NCBI GenBank assembly: GCA_944387505.1
Contig: CALXFG010000008.1
Coordinates: 1-51,397, forward strand
Length of the DNA stretch: 51,397 nt
Direction of reading: 5' to 3'
Source of the DNA: an uncultured Clostridia bacterium
GTDB taxonomy: Bacteria; Bacillota; Clostridia; TANB77; CAG-508
Made by a program: the position numbers and the translations under genes. Numbering within the stretch: the stretch's first letter is position 1; every line of letters starts with the position of its first letter. The notes beneath the pieces were generated by a model. That model searched no databases and was not told the DNA's origin. It saw nothing but the letters and a program-made list of their open reading frames with translations. Shown here piece after piece: positions 43,709 to 51,397 of this stretch.

Positions 43709-44146
43709 TTAATTTGAATTTTTCAATGTATTTTTTAACTTATTTAAATATGTCTCTAAAATATATACTGCAGATATAGTATCAACTATATTTCTTTTTT
43801 TATGCTTATTTACATCTAAAAAATTCATTGTTTTGTGTGCTGCAACAGTAGTTAATCTTTCATCAATAACTTCGATTTTTATCTTATTATATTTACATTT
43901 TAATTTATGGACAAATTTTTCAGTAACTTCTGCTCTTTCTGACATTGTTCCATCCATATTTAATGGTAATCCTACAACAATTGTATCTACTTTATATGTT
44001 GCCAGTATTTCATCTAATCTTTTTAGTACAATTTTATCAGAATGATTTCTTTGGATTGTTTCTAGTCCTTGTACAGTTATATTTAATTCATCCGTTATCG
44101 CTACGCCTACTCTTGCATCTCCATAATCTATTCCTAATATTCTCAT
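43709..44146 (-). CDS. ruvX: Putative pre-16S rRNA nuclease / resolvase-like RuvX (YqgF)
   Basis: 145-aa RNase H-like nuclease implicated in 16S rRNA 5' end processing. Seen: MRILGIDYGDARVGVAITDE with the first catalytic Asp, VVGLPLNMDGT, and IEVIDERLTTVAA with the second acidic pair. It begins one base after the ireB stop, so the two are coupled. Family length normal. Confidence 0.96.
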   Translation of the reverse strand: MRILGIDYGDARVGVAITDELNITVQGLETIQRNHSDKIVLKRLDEILATYKVDTIVVGLPLNMDGTMSERAEVTEKFVHKLKCKYNKIKIEVIDERLTTVAAHKTMNFLDVNKHKKRNIVDTISAVYILETYLNKLKNTLKNSN

Positions 44147-44147
44147 A

Positions 44148-44405
44148 TTAGTCCTCTTCTAATCCTATATATTTTTTTACCATTTTTTCTAACAATTCAT
44201 CTCTTTCAATTGTTCTAATTTTATTTCTTGCATCATTATGACTTGTTATATAAGTAGGATCTCCAGATAAAATATATCCTACAATTTGATTTATCGGATT
44301 ATATCCTTTTTCCATTAAAGCTTCATACACTTCTTTTAATATTTCTTGGCTTTTTGCATTTTGTTCTCTTTCTACTTTAAAATTCATTGTTTTATCAAAT
44401 TCCAT
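44148..44405 (-). CDS. ireB: IreB family regulatory phosphoprotein (UPF0297)
   Basis: 85 aa, family length. IreB is phosphorylated by the IreK/PASTA kinase at N-terminal Thr and affects cephalosporin tolerance in enterococci. Here Thr6 in the MEFDKTMNF segment is in the right place. Also seen: [38 protein letters not shown], the family core. AAGGAGG ribosome site. alaS, its usual upstream neighbour, is absent here; the pilin/CpaE operon lies there instead. Confidence 0.95.
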   Translation of the reverse strand: MEFDKTMNFKVEREQNAKSQEILKEVYEALMEKGYNPINQIVGYILSGDPTYITSHNDARNKIRTIERDELLEKMVKKYIGLEED

Positions 44406-44498
44406 ACAATTTCCTCCTTTTTGTTTTATTGTATCGAAAATTAATTTTTCTTATATGCTTTAAAAATTTTTATCTATTACAAATTTGAATATTCGTAA

Positions 44499-45626
44499 TT
44501 ATATATTTGTTATATCACTTTCTTGTGGATTTGCATTATCTAGATATTCTTCCAATTTTTTTAGAACTTCTTCTAATCCAGTTCCCTTGTAATAAGATGA
44601 CAATGCAACATTTATAATTGGTGTTACTTCTTGTTTTGACATATCCATCATTTTATCTTCCATATTTTCAGTTGTATAGTTCGTTGTATCCTCTGGTAAA
44701 GATATTTTCATTTGTTCAATATGATCTTTTATGTCATTTATAAATGAAGCAACGCCTTCTATATCCACTCCTGAAAAAGCAATAACAAATTTAGGTCCCA
44801 TATATCTAACAAAAACATAATCTTCTGAAATATTATCTTGAATGTATCTACTAATTTCTTTTATTACTTCATTTCCTAATTCTCTACAATAATTTTTATT
44901 GATTTGTTCTATATTGATAATTTTGAACATACAAATTGTTGATATAGTATATTGGTCTATAACTTTCTTTCCTTCTCCATATAGATATTCTTCAGAATAT
45001 AGGCCAGTAAACAAATCTGTTCTTACAATTGACTCTAATGTTTTTTGATGCACAACTGTTTTTAATACAGATACAATATTGTCTTTTATAACTTCTAAAA
45101 CTGTTATATCAACATTATCAAAATCATGTGGTGTTCCACTTTCTAAAATCCAATATCCAATATATACATTATCAATATATAATGGGAAAAATATGGCTGA
45201 TTTTGCTCTTCCAAATTCCATTTTTTGATATGGAAGTTTTTCATTATCACTATTTACAGTAACATATTTTGGAGTAGCTGTTTGTATACTATCTTTGAAC
45301 ATATCTACATCTTGCAATGACTTTAATGAATCCCAATGTCTTTCATCAACATTGGTTGCCTTGATTTCATATTCTGCGCCATTAAAAACAACTATTGTTG
45401 AATATTTTATTTCATACTTTTCAATCAATATATTATTTATCTTCTTTATTTTTTCATCAACTGAAGATGTTTCACCTATTGTATTCATAAAATCTTGAAC
45501 AACTTGTAGGTTAGTAATTTTTTGATTAATGTTTCTAAATTTTTGAATTTTTTGACTAATCTTAATATTATAAATAACTAGTATAATGACAATTATTACT
45601 AATACTACAGCAACTCCTATTATCAC
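44499..45626 (-). CDS. Membrane-anchored GAF plus degenerate GGDEF protein
   Basis: 375 aa. N-terminal membrane helix (about 1-22), coiled coil (25-45), GAF-like sensor domain (about 50-195, SAIFFPLYIDNVYIGYWILES), then a GGDEF-like domain (about 205-365, RTDLFTGLYSEEYL, a good diguanylate cyclase entry). The active-site loop reads MGPKF where GGDEF is needed, so it should not make cyclic di-GMP but might bind nucleotide or protein. GTG start with ATAGGAGG 9 nt upstream, 16 bp after the CpaE-like gene. Third gene of a three-gene operon. Confidence 0.8.
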   Translation of the reverse strand: MIIGVAVVLVIIVIILVIYNIKISQKIQKFRNINQKITNLQVVQDFMNTIGETSSVDEKIKKINNILIEKYEIKYSTIVVFNGAEYEIKATNVDERHWDSLKSLQDVDMFKDSIQTATPKYVTVNSDNEKLPYQKMEFGRAKSAIFFPLYIDNVYIGYWILESGTPHDFDNVDITVLEVIKDNIVSVLKTVVHQKTLESIVRTDLFTGLYSEEYLYGEGKKVIDQYTISTICMFKIINIEQINKNYCRELGNEVIKEISRYIQDNISEDYVFVRYMGPKFVIAFSGVDIEGVASFINDIKDHIEQMKISLPEDTTNYTTENMEDKMMDMSKQEVTPIINVALSSYYKGTGLEEVLKKLEEYLDNANPQESDITNI

Positions 45627-45642
45627 TGCTAATTCCTCCTAT

Positions 45643-48165
45643 TTAAAAATTTCTTTTCATTTGGTTTAGAGTATCATTCATACTTGGAGAAAAAAATCCT
45701 GATTGGCTATTTTCTCCCCCTACTGCTGGTGGTCTATAAGCTCCTTTTCCTGAAACCAATGGATAAATCATGTTTCCTAGAGCTTTTAGCACTTGCATGA
45801 ATGTTTTTGAATATCCTTTTAAATTAATATCACAATTGATAATTCCTTCTAAATATTTTATATATATTTCTTCTTCAAAAGGTATTGTTATATACTTAAT
45901 CAAACTCCTGTCAAATAACTCTGTCATAAATGACATGGCAGGGTCATTATAAAAAGCCATTCCACCTATAATTGTTTTTTCATTTACCCCTCTAATTTTG
46001 ACAAATTTATTTAGTATAATTTTTAATTTACTTTCCTCTAATATATTCTTTGATTTTAATTCTCTCAAAAAAGCTGTAAGTGGTTGTATTGTTAGAATAT
46101 CTAGAGATTGTACTAAATATGTTTCTAACGATTGTTTAAAATACCCTACTGGTGTATTAAAATCACAATCAATTAAAATTAATGAATAATTTTTTACTAA
46201 GGTTTCTAAGATTTCATCAACTTTGCTAATAGAATCATTCTCATCTGGTAAAGATGTGAATACTGTTAAATTTTTATTTACCTGAATTCCATTTGCCACT
46301 CCTTCAGATAATTGTTCTATACTATTTGCTGCAATATTTCTTAAAGCTTCTTCATTTTTTGTATATATATAATATGAATTTCTATTTGTTGTTGCATCTA
46401 AAATTGCAACATTGATTCCCATTGATGATAATAATTCTGCTACATTATTCACAATAAACGATGTTCCATTTTTACTTGTTCCAACAAATGTTACAATTTT
46501 TTTATCAGATGTTAAAAGTGATGAAATATCAATGGTTTGTACATAATTATTGTTGGTTCTTGTCATATCTCTTGAATTTGAAGGAATATATTCATCATAT
46601 GCATTATGATAACTTGGTTCAGTATATTGATTATTATATGAACTTTGAGTTTCACTTTGAGAATAATTAAATGATGGTTCTTGTGTTGTAGTCTGTTCTT
46701 GTTCTGGAATAGAATCCACTTCTTCAAATCCTGGTAATACAGAATCAGTATTACTATCATCAGTATCATTGTCTTCGAATCCTGGTAACACTGTATCATC
46801 TGCAGTATTTTCAAATCCTGGTAATACTGTATCATTTGCAGTATCTTCGAAGCCTGGCAATACTGTACTATTATTTTCTTCTTGCGTTTCAAAATCATCA
46901 AAACCTGGTAATACAGTATCTGTACTATTCTCTTCTTCTTCAAATCCTGGCAAAATTGTTTCTTCTACTGGAAGCGGATTTTTTCTTGGTCTTCCTCTTC
47001 CTCTTTTAGCTGGTTTTGGTTCTTGACTATTTTCTACTGGAAGTGGATTTTTTCTTGGTCTTCCTCTTCCTCTTTTTACCGGTTGTTGCTCTTGTGTTGT
47101 TGTAATTGATGGTGTACTTGATGTTTGTGTCTCTTTCTCTTTTGGTTCTATATTTTGTGATATAGTAGACATACTTTCTTCTGGTATGGCTGTTTCTACT
47201 GTTCCTACTGATTGTTGCATTGCATGATGTGCCACTTGTTGTGCTACTTGATGTACTGATGGTTGCTTTGGCTCTTGATGTAATGTTTGTTGTACTTCTG
47301 GTGTCTTTTTAGGTTTAGACATTTTTCTTACACCAGTCATGTTAACTGAAGAAGGTATAACAACTGGTTTAGTCATGGTAATTGCCTTATTCTTAGTTTT
47401 AAGCAATTTTTCACTCGTTCCTGTTTCTTCATTTCCCTTATGTTGTCTCAAACTATTAGATACTTTATTATTAAATGACATAATTTTTTGATATTTAGGT
47501 GACCTTTCCTCCAATACCGCTCTTACATTCAAAGGTAAAAATTTTGTAATAATTCTTAATTGTGTATCATTATATTGTGCTGCAATATTATTGAAACTGT
47601 CAATATATCTATCCTCATCTTTTCCTAAACTTTTATAATGTGCTAAGATGTTTTGTATTTCCATCTCACTAACATCATTTTCATTTTCAGATTGATAAGT
47701 TACTTCCTCAGAATCAATTTTATAATATGCTTTTGCCTCTTTTTTTAATCTTGGCCTGTGAATAAGTCTACAAACTTCATCAACACTTCTGTCATTTCCC
47801 AATATAGCATTATATATTCCAATACCAAATAATTTTACTAACATTTGCTCTGACTTTGTTCTTCTGTCTAAACAAATTAGGATAATTGGTATATCATTTC
47901 CTCTCATATTAGACGCTTCATCACTAATACTATCTAATTTTTCAAATATAAATTTATCAATTTGATCATATTGTGTATGTGAAAAAGCTTCTAAATCTTC
48001 ACTGATAACGATTCTATCATATGTTTTATCTTTTTGTATTTCTTTTAATATTGCATTAAAGTAATATACATTTTTATGTGAGATAATTTCTTTATATTCT
48101 TTTTGATATTTTTTTATAATGGCTTGTGAAATTTCTTCATTACTTACAGCAAATAAAACTTTCAT
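45643..48165 (-). CDS. CpaE/MinD-like ATPase with AT-hooks and LPGF repeats
   Basis: 840 aa. N-terminal receiver-like domain (1-140, KVLFAVSNEE, IPIILICLDRRTKS), a helical part to about 230, then a long disordered linker with two identical AT-hooks (GRGRPRKNPLPVE, about 360-400) and six acidic repeats of the type VLPGFED (about 402-482). A P-loop ATPase domain of the ParA/MinD/CpaE class (about 555-780) follows: deviant Walker A VGTSKNGTSF lacks the GK(T/S) lysine pattern; Walker B LILIDCDFNTP. It starts 4 nt after the pilin-like gene with AAGGGGG inside that gene. The layout suggests a polar or secretion-machine positioning ATPase of the TadZ/CpaE type; DNA binding is inferred from the hooks. 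Confidence 0.75.
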   Translation of the reverse strand: MKVLFAVSNEEISQAIIKKYQKEYKEIISHKNVYYFNAILKEIQKDKTYDRIVISEDLEAFSHTQYDQIDKFIFEKLDSISDEASNMRGNDIPIILICLDRRTKSEQMLVKLFGIGIYNAILGNDRSVDEVCRLIHRPRLKKEAKAYYKIDSEEVTYQSENENDVSEMEIQNILAHYKSLGKDEDRYIDSFNNIAAQYNDTQLRIITKFLPLNVRAVLEERSPKYQKIMSFNNKVSNSLRQHKGNEETGTSEKLLKTKNKAITMTKPVVIPSSVNMTGVRKMSKPKKTPEVQQTLHQEPKQPSVHQVAQQVAHHAMQQSVGTVETAIPEESMSTISQNIEPKEKETQTSSTPSITTTQEQQPVKRGRGRPRKNPLPVENSQEPKPAKRGRGRPRKNPLPVEETILPGFEEEENSTDTVLPGFDDFETQEENNSTVLPGFEDTANDTVLPGFENTADDTVLPGFEDNDTDDSNTDSVLPGFEEVDSIPEQEQTTTQEPSFNYSQSETQSSYNNQYTEPSYHNAYDEYIPSNSRDMTRTNNNYVQTIDISSLLTSDKKIVTFVGTSKNGTSFIVNNVAELLSSMGINVAILDATTNRNSYYIYTKNEEALRNIAANSIEQLSEGVANGIQVNKNLTVFTSLPDENDSISKVDEILETLVKNYSLILIDCDFNTPVGYFKQSLETYLVQSLDILTIQPLTAFLRELKSKNILEESKLKIILNKFVKIRGVNEKTIIGGMAFYNDPAMSFMTELFDRSLIKYITIPFEEEIYIKYLEGIINCDINLKGYSKTFMQVLKALGNMIYPLVSGKGAYRPPAVGGENSQSGFFSPSMNDTLNQMKRNF

Positions 48166-48168
48166 TTG

Positions 48169-48576
48169 TTACCCCCTTCCAAATTTTACAAACACTGCAA
48201 ATGCTAGTGGTAATATTTGGCATATAATTAATATTGTTACAAAGGTTACAATTAACCCTAAACCTTTTTCCAAAGTATCTAATTTTCTAATACCTACTAC
48301 ATATCTATGAATAGCTCCAATAGCAATTCCTAGAAAACATAATGGTATACTATAAATTCTAATAATGTTTAATATATACGCAACTGTACCATATACATCT
48401 GAGCCATATTTTTCTTGATAATCTTTTAAAGAATTGGCTGTATTCTCTTTTATTTCCACCAATCTACTTTCTGTTTCTTCATCAATTACTTGTTCAGCTG
48501 CACAAACTGTATTTGTACAAATAAATATTCCAAAAACAATTGTGAATATTGTAACAATGATTATTGCTTTTTTCAT
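48169..48576 (-). CDS. Pilin-like secreted/membrane protein (VirB2/T4SS-pilin-like)
   Basis: 135 aa. Signal peptide (1-26, ending NTVCAAEQ), a short soluble acidic region (27-60), then two membrane helices (about 66-90 and 103-125) joined by a basic loop RYVVGIRKLDTLEKG. This two-helix plan is like VirB2/TrbC and Mbov-type T4SS pilins, although sequence identity cannot be judged by eye. First gene of a tight operon with the CpaE-like ATPase. Ribosome site AAGGGG. No VirB4 or VirD4 gene is in this window. Confidence 0.65.
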   Translation of the reverse strand: MKKAIIIVTIFTIVFGIFICTNTVCAAEQVIDEETESRLVEIKENTANSLKDYQEKYGSDVYGTVAYILNIIRIYSIPLCFLGIAIGAIHRYVVGIRKLDTLEKGLGLIVTFVTILIICQILPLAFAVFVKFGRG

Positions 48577-48684
48577 CTATTTGTTGCCCCTTTCTTCTTT
48601 ATTTTTGGCAAAATACTCCCTATTTTTTCTTATACCTATATATCATACAATAACTTTAGAAAAATAGCAAGAATTTTTTACAAT

Positions 48685-48930
48685 TTATTGTACAAATATT
48701 AGCATCTTTTGATTGACTATTTCTTGCATCTTCTGCATTTTCACTAATTTTTTCTTCTTTCGCATATATCTTCTTTGAATAATATAGATGAATTGAATAA
48801 CACAATAAAAACTAAAAAATATATTAAATATTAAATTCTTAATTGTTATTTTTACTTTTTTCTCCTTATTTTCTTTTGTTTTCGCACGATTATCTATCAT
48901 CATTTTACCTTTTGTGTCCATTTTTGTCAA
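48685..48930 (-). CDS. Possible small basic membrane protein
   Basis: 81-aa frame with a basic N-terminus, one hydrophobic segment (LIFNIFFSFYCVIQFIYII) and a Lys-rich tail, vaguely like DivIC/FtsL. But the first 15 codons coincide with a consensus promoter (48902-48930), and no start codon follows the AAGGAG at about 48865. If translated, it would start inside the frame at a rare codon. It may instead be the long leader of the pilin-like operon. Confidence 0.25.
   Translation of the reverse strand: MTKMDTKGKMMIDNRAKTKENKEKKVKITIKNLIFNIFFSFYCVIQFIYIIQRRYMRKKKKLVKMQKMQEIVNQKMLIFVQ
48902..48930 (-). promoter_or_regulatory. Sigma-A promoter of the pilin-like operon
   Basis: Minus strand TTGACA (48925-48930), 17-bp spacer, TAAAAT (48902-48907). 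It reads toward the pilin-like gene, giving a leader of about 320 nt. Confidence 0.7.
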
Positions 48931-48967
48931 TTTTAAATTTTGGAAAAATTCTATTGGCTTTTTCCTA

Positions 48968-48996
48968 TTGATTTTCTCGTTTTTTTATACTATGAT
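48968..48996 (+). promoter_or_regulatory. Promoter of the acyl-CoA ligase gene
   Basis: TTGATT (48968-48973), 17 bp, TATGAT (48991-48996); GAGGAGG then lies 11 nt before the start codon. Confidence 0.6.
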
Positions 48997-49061
48997 ATAG
49001 TTGTTCGTAATGTATAGTAATAAACTACAGATATTATCTAGATGAGGAGGATTCACAAAAA

Positions 49062-50813
49062 ATGAAAACGAATTTGCCAATTTCTGAACAACTAAGATTG
49101 AAATATCATAAAACAACTGAAGTTACAAATTTTAAAGATATGTTATACAATTCTAGCGAAAATTTTAAATCCAGAACTGCTTTTAAAGAAAAAGATGAAA
49201 ATGGAAATATTATTTCTATTACCTATGAAGAATTTAAGAATGATGTTGTGAATTTAGGAACAGATTTAATCAAACGAGGGTTTTTAAATAAACGAATTGC
49301 CGTTATTGGAAAGAACAGCTATAAATGGTGCGTATCTTATATGGCTGCTTCTATCGTAGGTGTTGTTGTTCCTATTGACAAAGAATTACATTGTGATGAT
49401 GTGATTAATTTTATGAATATTTCAGAAACAGTTTGTATTTTAGGAGATTTAAAAAATTTATCTTCTATAAAAGAAAACATTCAAAAATTAAATAATCCAG
49501 AAACTGTATTAATTTCTTTTGATAAAATCGATTCTAAAACAAATGATATCTTATATTTTGATAATCTTAAAGTTATCGGAAAAGATAGCTATGTAAACGG
49601 TTTTCATGATTTTGATGATATTCAAGTTGACCCTGATGAAATGCGTATCTTGTTATTTACTTCTGGTACAACTGGAAATGCAAAAGGCGTTTGTTTGTCA
49701 CAAAGAAATATCTGCTCTAACATTCTTTCCACTTATGGAATTGTAAAAGTAAAAAGAAGTGACTTATTTTTCTCAGTCCTTCCTTTACATCACACATATG
49801 AATGTACATTAGGCTTTTTACTACCTATTTATAGTGGTGCTAGTATTGCTCATTGTGAAGGATTACGATATATTGCCAAAAACATGGCTGAATTTCACCC
49901 TTCTGTTATTTTATGTGTTCCTTTACTTTTGGAAAAAATGCATAAAACAATTGTTAGAAATATGAATAAAACATTACCAGAAAAATATAGAAAAGAAAAT
50001 CAAGATGAAAATCCATTTGATAGCCTTCCTTTCTTTATAAAGAAAATTGTTAAAAATAAAGTCAAAAATACACTTGGTGGAAGGTTGCGTGTATTTATTG
50101 TCGGTGCTGCCGCTGCCAATCCAGAAATTTTATCTGATTTTAGAAAGTTAAAATTAAATACACTACAAGGATATGGTTTAACAGAATGTTCTCCTTTGGT
50201 TGCTGGAAATACAGATTTCTTCCAAAAAGATGATGCTGCTGGACTTCCTATTCCAAATGTAGAATATAAGATTGATTCACCTAATAACGAAGGCATTGGT
50301 GAAATTATTGTCAAAGGTCCTAATGTTATGTTAGGCTATTACAATAATCCAGAAGCAACTGCAAATGTCATGAAAAATGGTTGGTTCCATACAGGTGATT
50401 TAGGAAAAATTGATAAAAATGGATATTTATATATTACGGGTAGATGTAAAAGTGTGATTGTTACAAAAAATGGCAAAAATATTTACCCTGAAGAAGTAGA
50501 GTATTATTTAAATGATAATCCTTTAATTTCTGAAGCTTTAGTACAAGGAATTCAAGAAGACGATGATGATGAGACTTATGTAAAAGCACAAATATATCCA
50601 AATTTAGAAGCTATTTCAGAATATTTAAAAGGTAGTGTTCCTACAAAAGAAGAAATCAAGAAAATTATTTCTGATGTTGTATCTAGTGTGAATAGTAAAT
50701 TACCAAACTACAAACATATTAAAGGATTTATCATTAGAGATAAAGAATTTGAAAAAACAACTACTCAGAAAGTAAAACGATATGGTGATAATATGAAATA
50801 TAATGAGAAATAA
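49062..50813 (+). CDS. AMP-binding long-chain acyl-CoA ligase
   Basis: 583-aa adenylate-forming enzyme that activates a fatty acid (or other acid) to acyl-CoA. Seen: P-loop LLFTSGTTGNAKGVCLS (about 200-216), LPLHHTYECTLGFL, the GYGLTECSPLV motif, GWFHTGDLGKIDKNGYLYITGR, and the C-terminal Lys domain hinge. LRVFIVGAAAANPEI is typical of long-chain ligases. No membrane segment. Monocistronic, with its own promoter and a bidirectional terminator. Substrate is inferred from family only. Confidence 0.92.
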   Translation: MKTNLPISEQLRLKYHKTTEVTNFKDMLYNSSENFKSRTAFKEKDENGNIISITYEEFKNDVVNLGTDLIKRGFLNKRIAVIGKNSYKWCVSYMAASIVGVVVPIDKELHCDDVINFMNISETVCILGDLKNLSSIKENIQKLNNPETVLISFDKIDSKTNDILYFDNLKVIGKDSYVNGFHDFDDIQVDPDEMRILLFTSGTTGNAKGVCLSQRNICSNILSTYGIVKVKRSDLFFSVLPLHHTYECTLGFLLPIYSGASIAHCEGLRYIAKNMAEFHPSVILCVPLLLEKMHKTIVRNMNKTLPEKYRKENQDENPFDSLPFFIKKIVKNKVKNTLGGRLRVFIVGAAAANPEILSDFRKLKLNTLQGYGLTECSPLVAGNTDFFQKDDAAGLPIPNVEYKIDSPNNEGIGEIIVKGPNVMLGYYNNPEATANVMKNGWFHTGDLGKIDKNGYLYITGRCKSVIVTKNGKNIYPEEVEYYLNDNPLISEALVQGIQEDDDDETYVKAQIYPNLEAISEYLKGSVPTKEEIKKIISDVVSSVNSKLPNYKHIKGFIIRDKEFEKTTTQKVKRYGDNMKYNEK

Positions 50814-50821
50814 AAATAGCA

Positions 50822-50850
50822 AAAGAGAAGTGAAAAACACTTCTCCTTTT
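50822..50850. terminator. Bidirectional terminator
   Basis: GAGAAGTG pairs with CACTTCTC around AAAAA, with T-rich tails on both strands. It serves the acyl-CoA ligase (plus) and the Cys-rich small gene (minus). Confidence 0.85.
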
Positions 50851-50871
50851 TCTATGGGTAACTCTAAAGGA

Positions 50872-50988
50872 TTAGCAACATCCTCCTCTGTTACCTCCGC
50901 AACAACAGCATATTAATAAGATAAGGATTATAATCCAGCAGCAATCATCACCAAATCCGAATCCTCCGCATCCTCTGTTCTCTGGCAT
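50872..50988 (-). CDS. Cys-rich 38-aa membrane protein, YjcZ-like
   Basis: Tiny gene of 38 codons. It has a Gly/Cys-rich start (residues 5-17, GCGGFGFGDDCC), one hydrophobic helix (WIIILILLI, 18-26), four Cys in a row (27-30) and a Gly/Cys end. AAGGAGGT lies 7 nt before the ATG, an almost perfect ribosome site, and a terminator follows, so it is very likely expressed. The pattern resembles the tiny Gly-rich YjcZ/sporulation membrane proteins of Bacillota, with added Cys. The upstream CATATTATA (51049-51057) fits the -10 of sporulation sigma E/K promoters. Role unknown; spore coat or outer-layer cross-linking is a guess. Confidence 0.8.
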   Translation of the reverse strand: MPENRGCGGFGFGDDCCWIIILILLICCCCGGNRGGCC

Positions 50989-51048
50989 AGTCTAGACCTC
51001 CTTCCGTTAAAAGAACTATGTTTCTTTTTTTCTTTCTTCTGTATGATA

Positions 51049-51057
51049 TATAATATG
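51049..51057 (-). promoter_or_regulatory. Possible sporulation-type -10 for the Cys-rich gene
   Basis: Minus strand CATATTATA fits the CATA-N3-TA form of sigma E/K -10 elements, with an AACA about 15 bp upstream. The -35 is weak, and a sigma-A reading is possible. Confidence 0.35.
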
Positions 51058-51194
51058 TTTTTTATTGATTTGTGTTACTGTTTCTATTTTTTATTTGTAT
51101 TTTTTGAAACTGCTCTCATTTTAGTATTTTCAAGTACTTTGGAGGTTGATTTGGAATTTTTATGAAAATTTTTTCAATTTTTTATAAAAATCTA

Positions 51195-51223
51195 TTGACA
51201 AGTTATCAAAAATTTTGTATACT
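51195..51223 (+). promoter_or_regulatory. Strong promoter of the tRNA cluster
   Basis: TTGACA (51195-51200), 17 bp, TATACT (51218-51223), 21 bp before the first tRNA. Confidence 0.85.
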
Positions 51224-51243
51224 AGATTTCGTCGAAAGGACAT

Positions 51244-51319
51244 GGTCGCTTAGCTCAGCTGGGAGAGCATCTGCCTTACAAGCAGGGGGTCACAGGTTCG
51301 AGCCCTGTAGCGACCACCA
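51244..51319 (+). tRNA. tRNA-Val (TAC)
   Basis: 76-nt cloverleaf: acceptor GGTCGCT/AGCGACC, D-loop AGCTGGGAGA, anticodon TAC within CTTACAA, T-arm GGTTCGAGCC, discriminator A and an encoded CCA at 51317-51319. Confidence 0.97.
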
Positions 51320-51329
51320 TGTTTTTTAC

Positions 51330-51397
51330 GGCCCGGTAGTTCAGTTGGTTAGAACGCTAGCCTGTCACGCTAGAGGTCGACGGTTCGAGCCCGTTCC
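51330..51397 (+). tRNA. tRNA-Asp (GTC), cut by window end
   Basis: Starts GGCCCGG, D-loop AGTTGGTTAGA, anticodon GTC within CTGTCAC, T-arm GGTTCGAGCC. About 9 nt of the 3' acceptor strand lie outside the window. It is 10 bp after tRNA-Val in the same transcript. Confidence 0.95.

Overview
The window is AT-rich Gram-positive DNA from an anaerobic member of the Bacillota, most likely a Clostridia-type gut bacterium. The evidence is strong AGGAGG-type ribosome sites, frequent TTG and GTG starts, a class III (anaerobic) ribonucleotide reductase, the MurT-GatD lipid II amidation pair, a class A penicillin-binding protein with a long Ser/Thr/Gly tail, the ireB-ruvX-DUF1292 cluster and a small Cys-rich protein of the sporulation YjcZ type. 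Most genes lie on the minus strand. The exceptions are mgtA, murT-gatD, the Crp/Fnr regulator, one orphan gene, an acyl-CoA ligase and two tRNAs.

Layout. 0.3-8.9 kb: orphan gene A, a ZIP metal transporter, a P-type Mg2+ ATPase, a YfcE-type phosphodiesterase, a DUF4116 repeat protein, a eukaryotic-type pyrimidine 5'-nucleotidase and murT-gatD. 9-15.5 kb: orphan gene B, nrdG and nrdD, a divergent Crp/Fnr regulator with matching TTGC-N4-GCAA operators, galE and orphan gene C. 15.6-20.8 kb: cysS, a bifunctional PBP and an unknown protein with a sequestered ribosome site. 20.9-28.7 kb: the translation operon rimP-nusA-ylxR-ylxQ-infB-rbfA-nrnA-truB, read right to left. 28.9-34.5 kb: a YhcG/DUF1016 nuclease, an acidic unknown, MscS, pnp and rpsO. 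34.7-40.7 kb: a degenerate ProA-like protein, a giant BspA-type leucine-rich-repeat protein split by a one-base frameshift, and Mini-RNase III. 40.8-48.6 kb: a degenerate HD protein, RbgA, two membrane proteins, DUF1292, RuvX, IreB, then a tight three-gene operon (pilin-like membrane protein, CpaE/MinD-like ATPase with AT-hooks and LPGF repeats, GAF plus degenerate GGDEF). 49-51.4 kb: acyl-CoA ligase, Cys-rich small protein, tRNA-Val and tRNA-Asp.

The most unusual content is non-coding. A set of large nested inverted repeats (13.25-13.74, 20.83-20.95 and 21.84-22.06 kb, with a weaker candidate at 28.14-28.24 kb) have unrelated stem sequences but share unpaired motifs: CTCGGYTCAATACG on the left side, a CCTCTCGCTGC / TCGCGCTTC apex and CACATTCG on the right side. 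Stems that change while pairing is kept, around constant loops, suggest a selected RNA or single-stranded DNA structure. A separate REP-like repeat (GGGGACGGACTC core) follows the stop codons of four genes and brackets the largest palindrome.

Two one-base insertions break reading frames (ylxQ and the LRR gene). They may be real mutations or assembly errors. All functional statements come from motif reading by eye; no database search was run.
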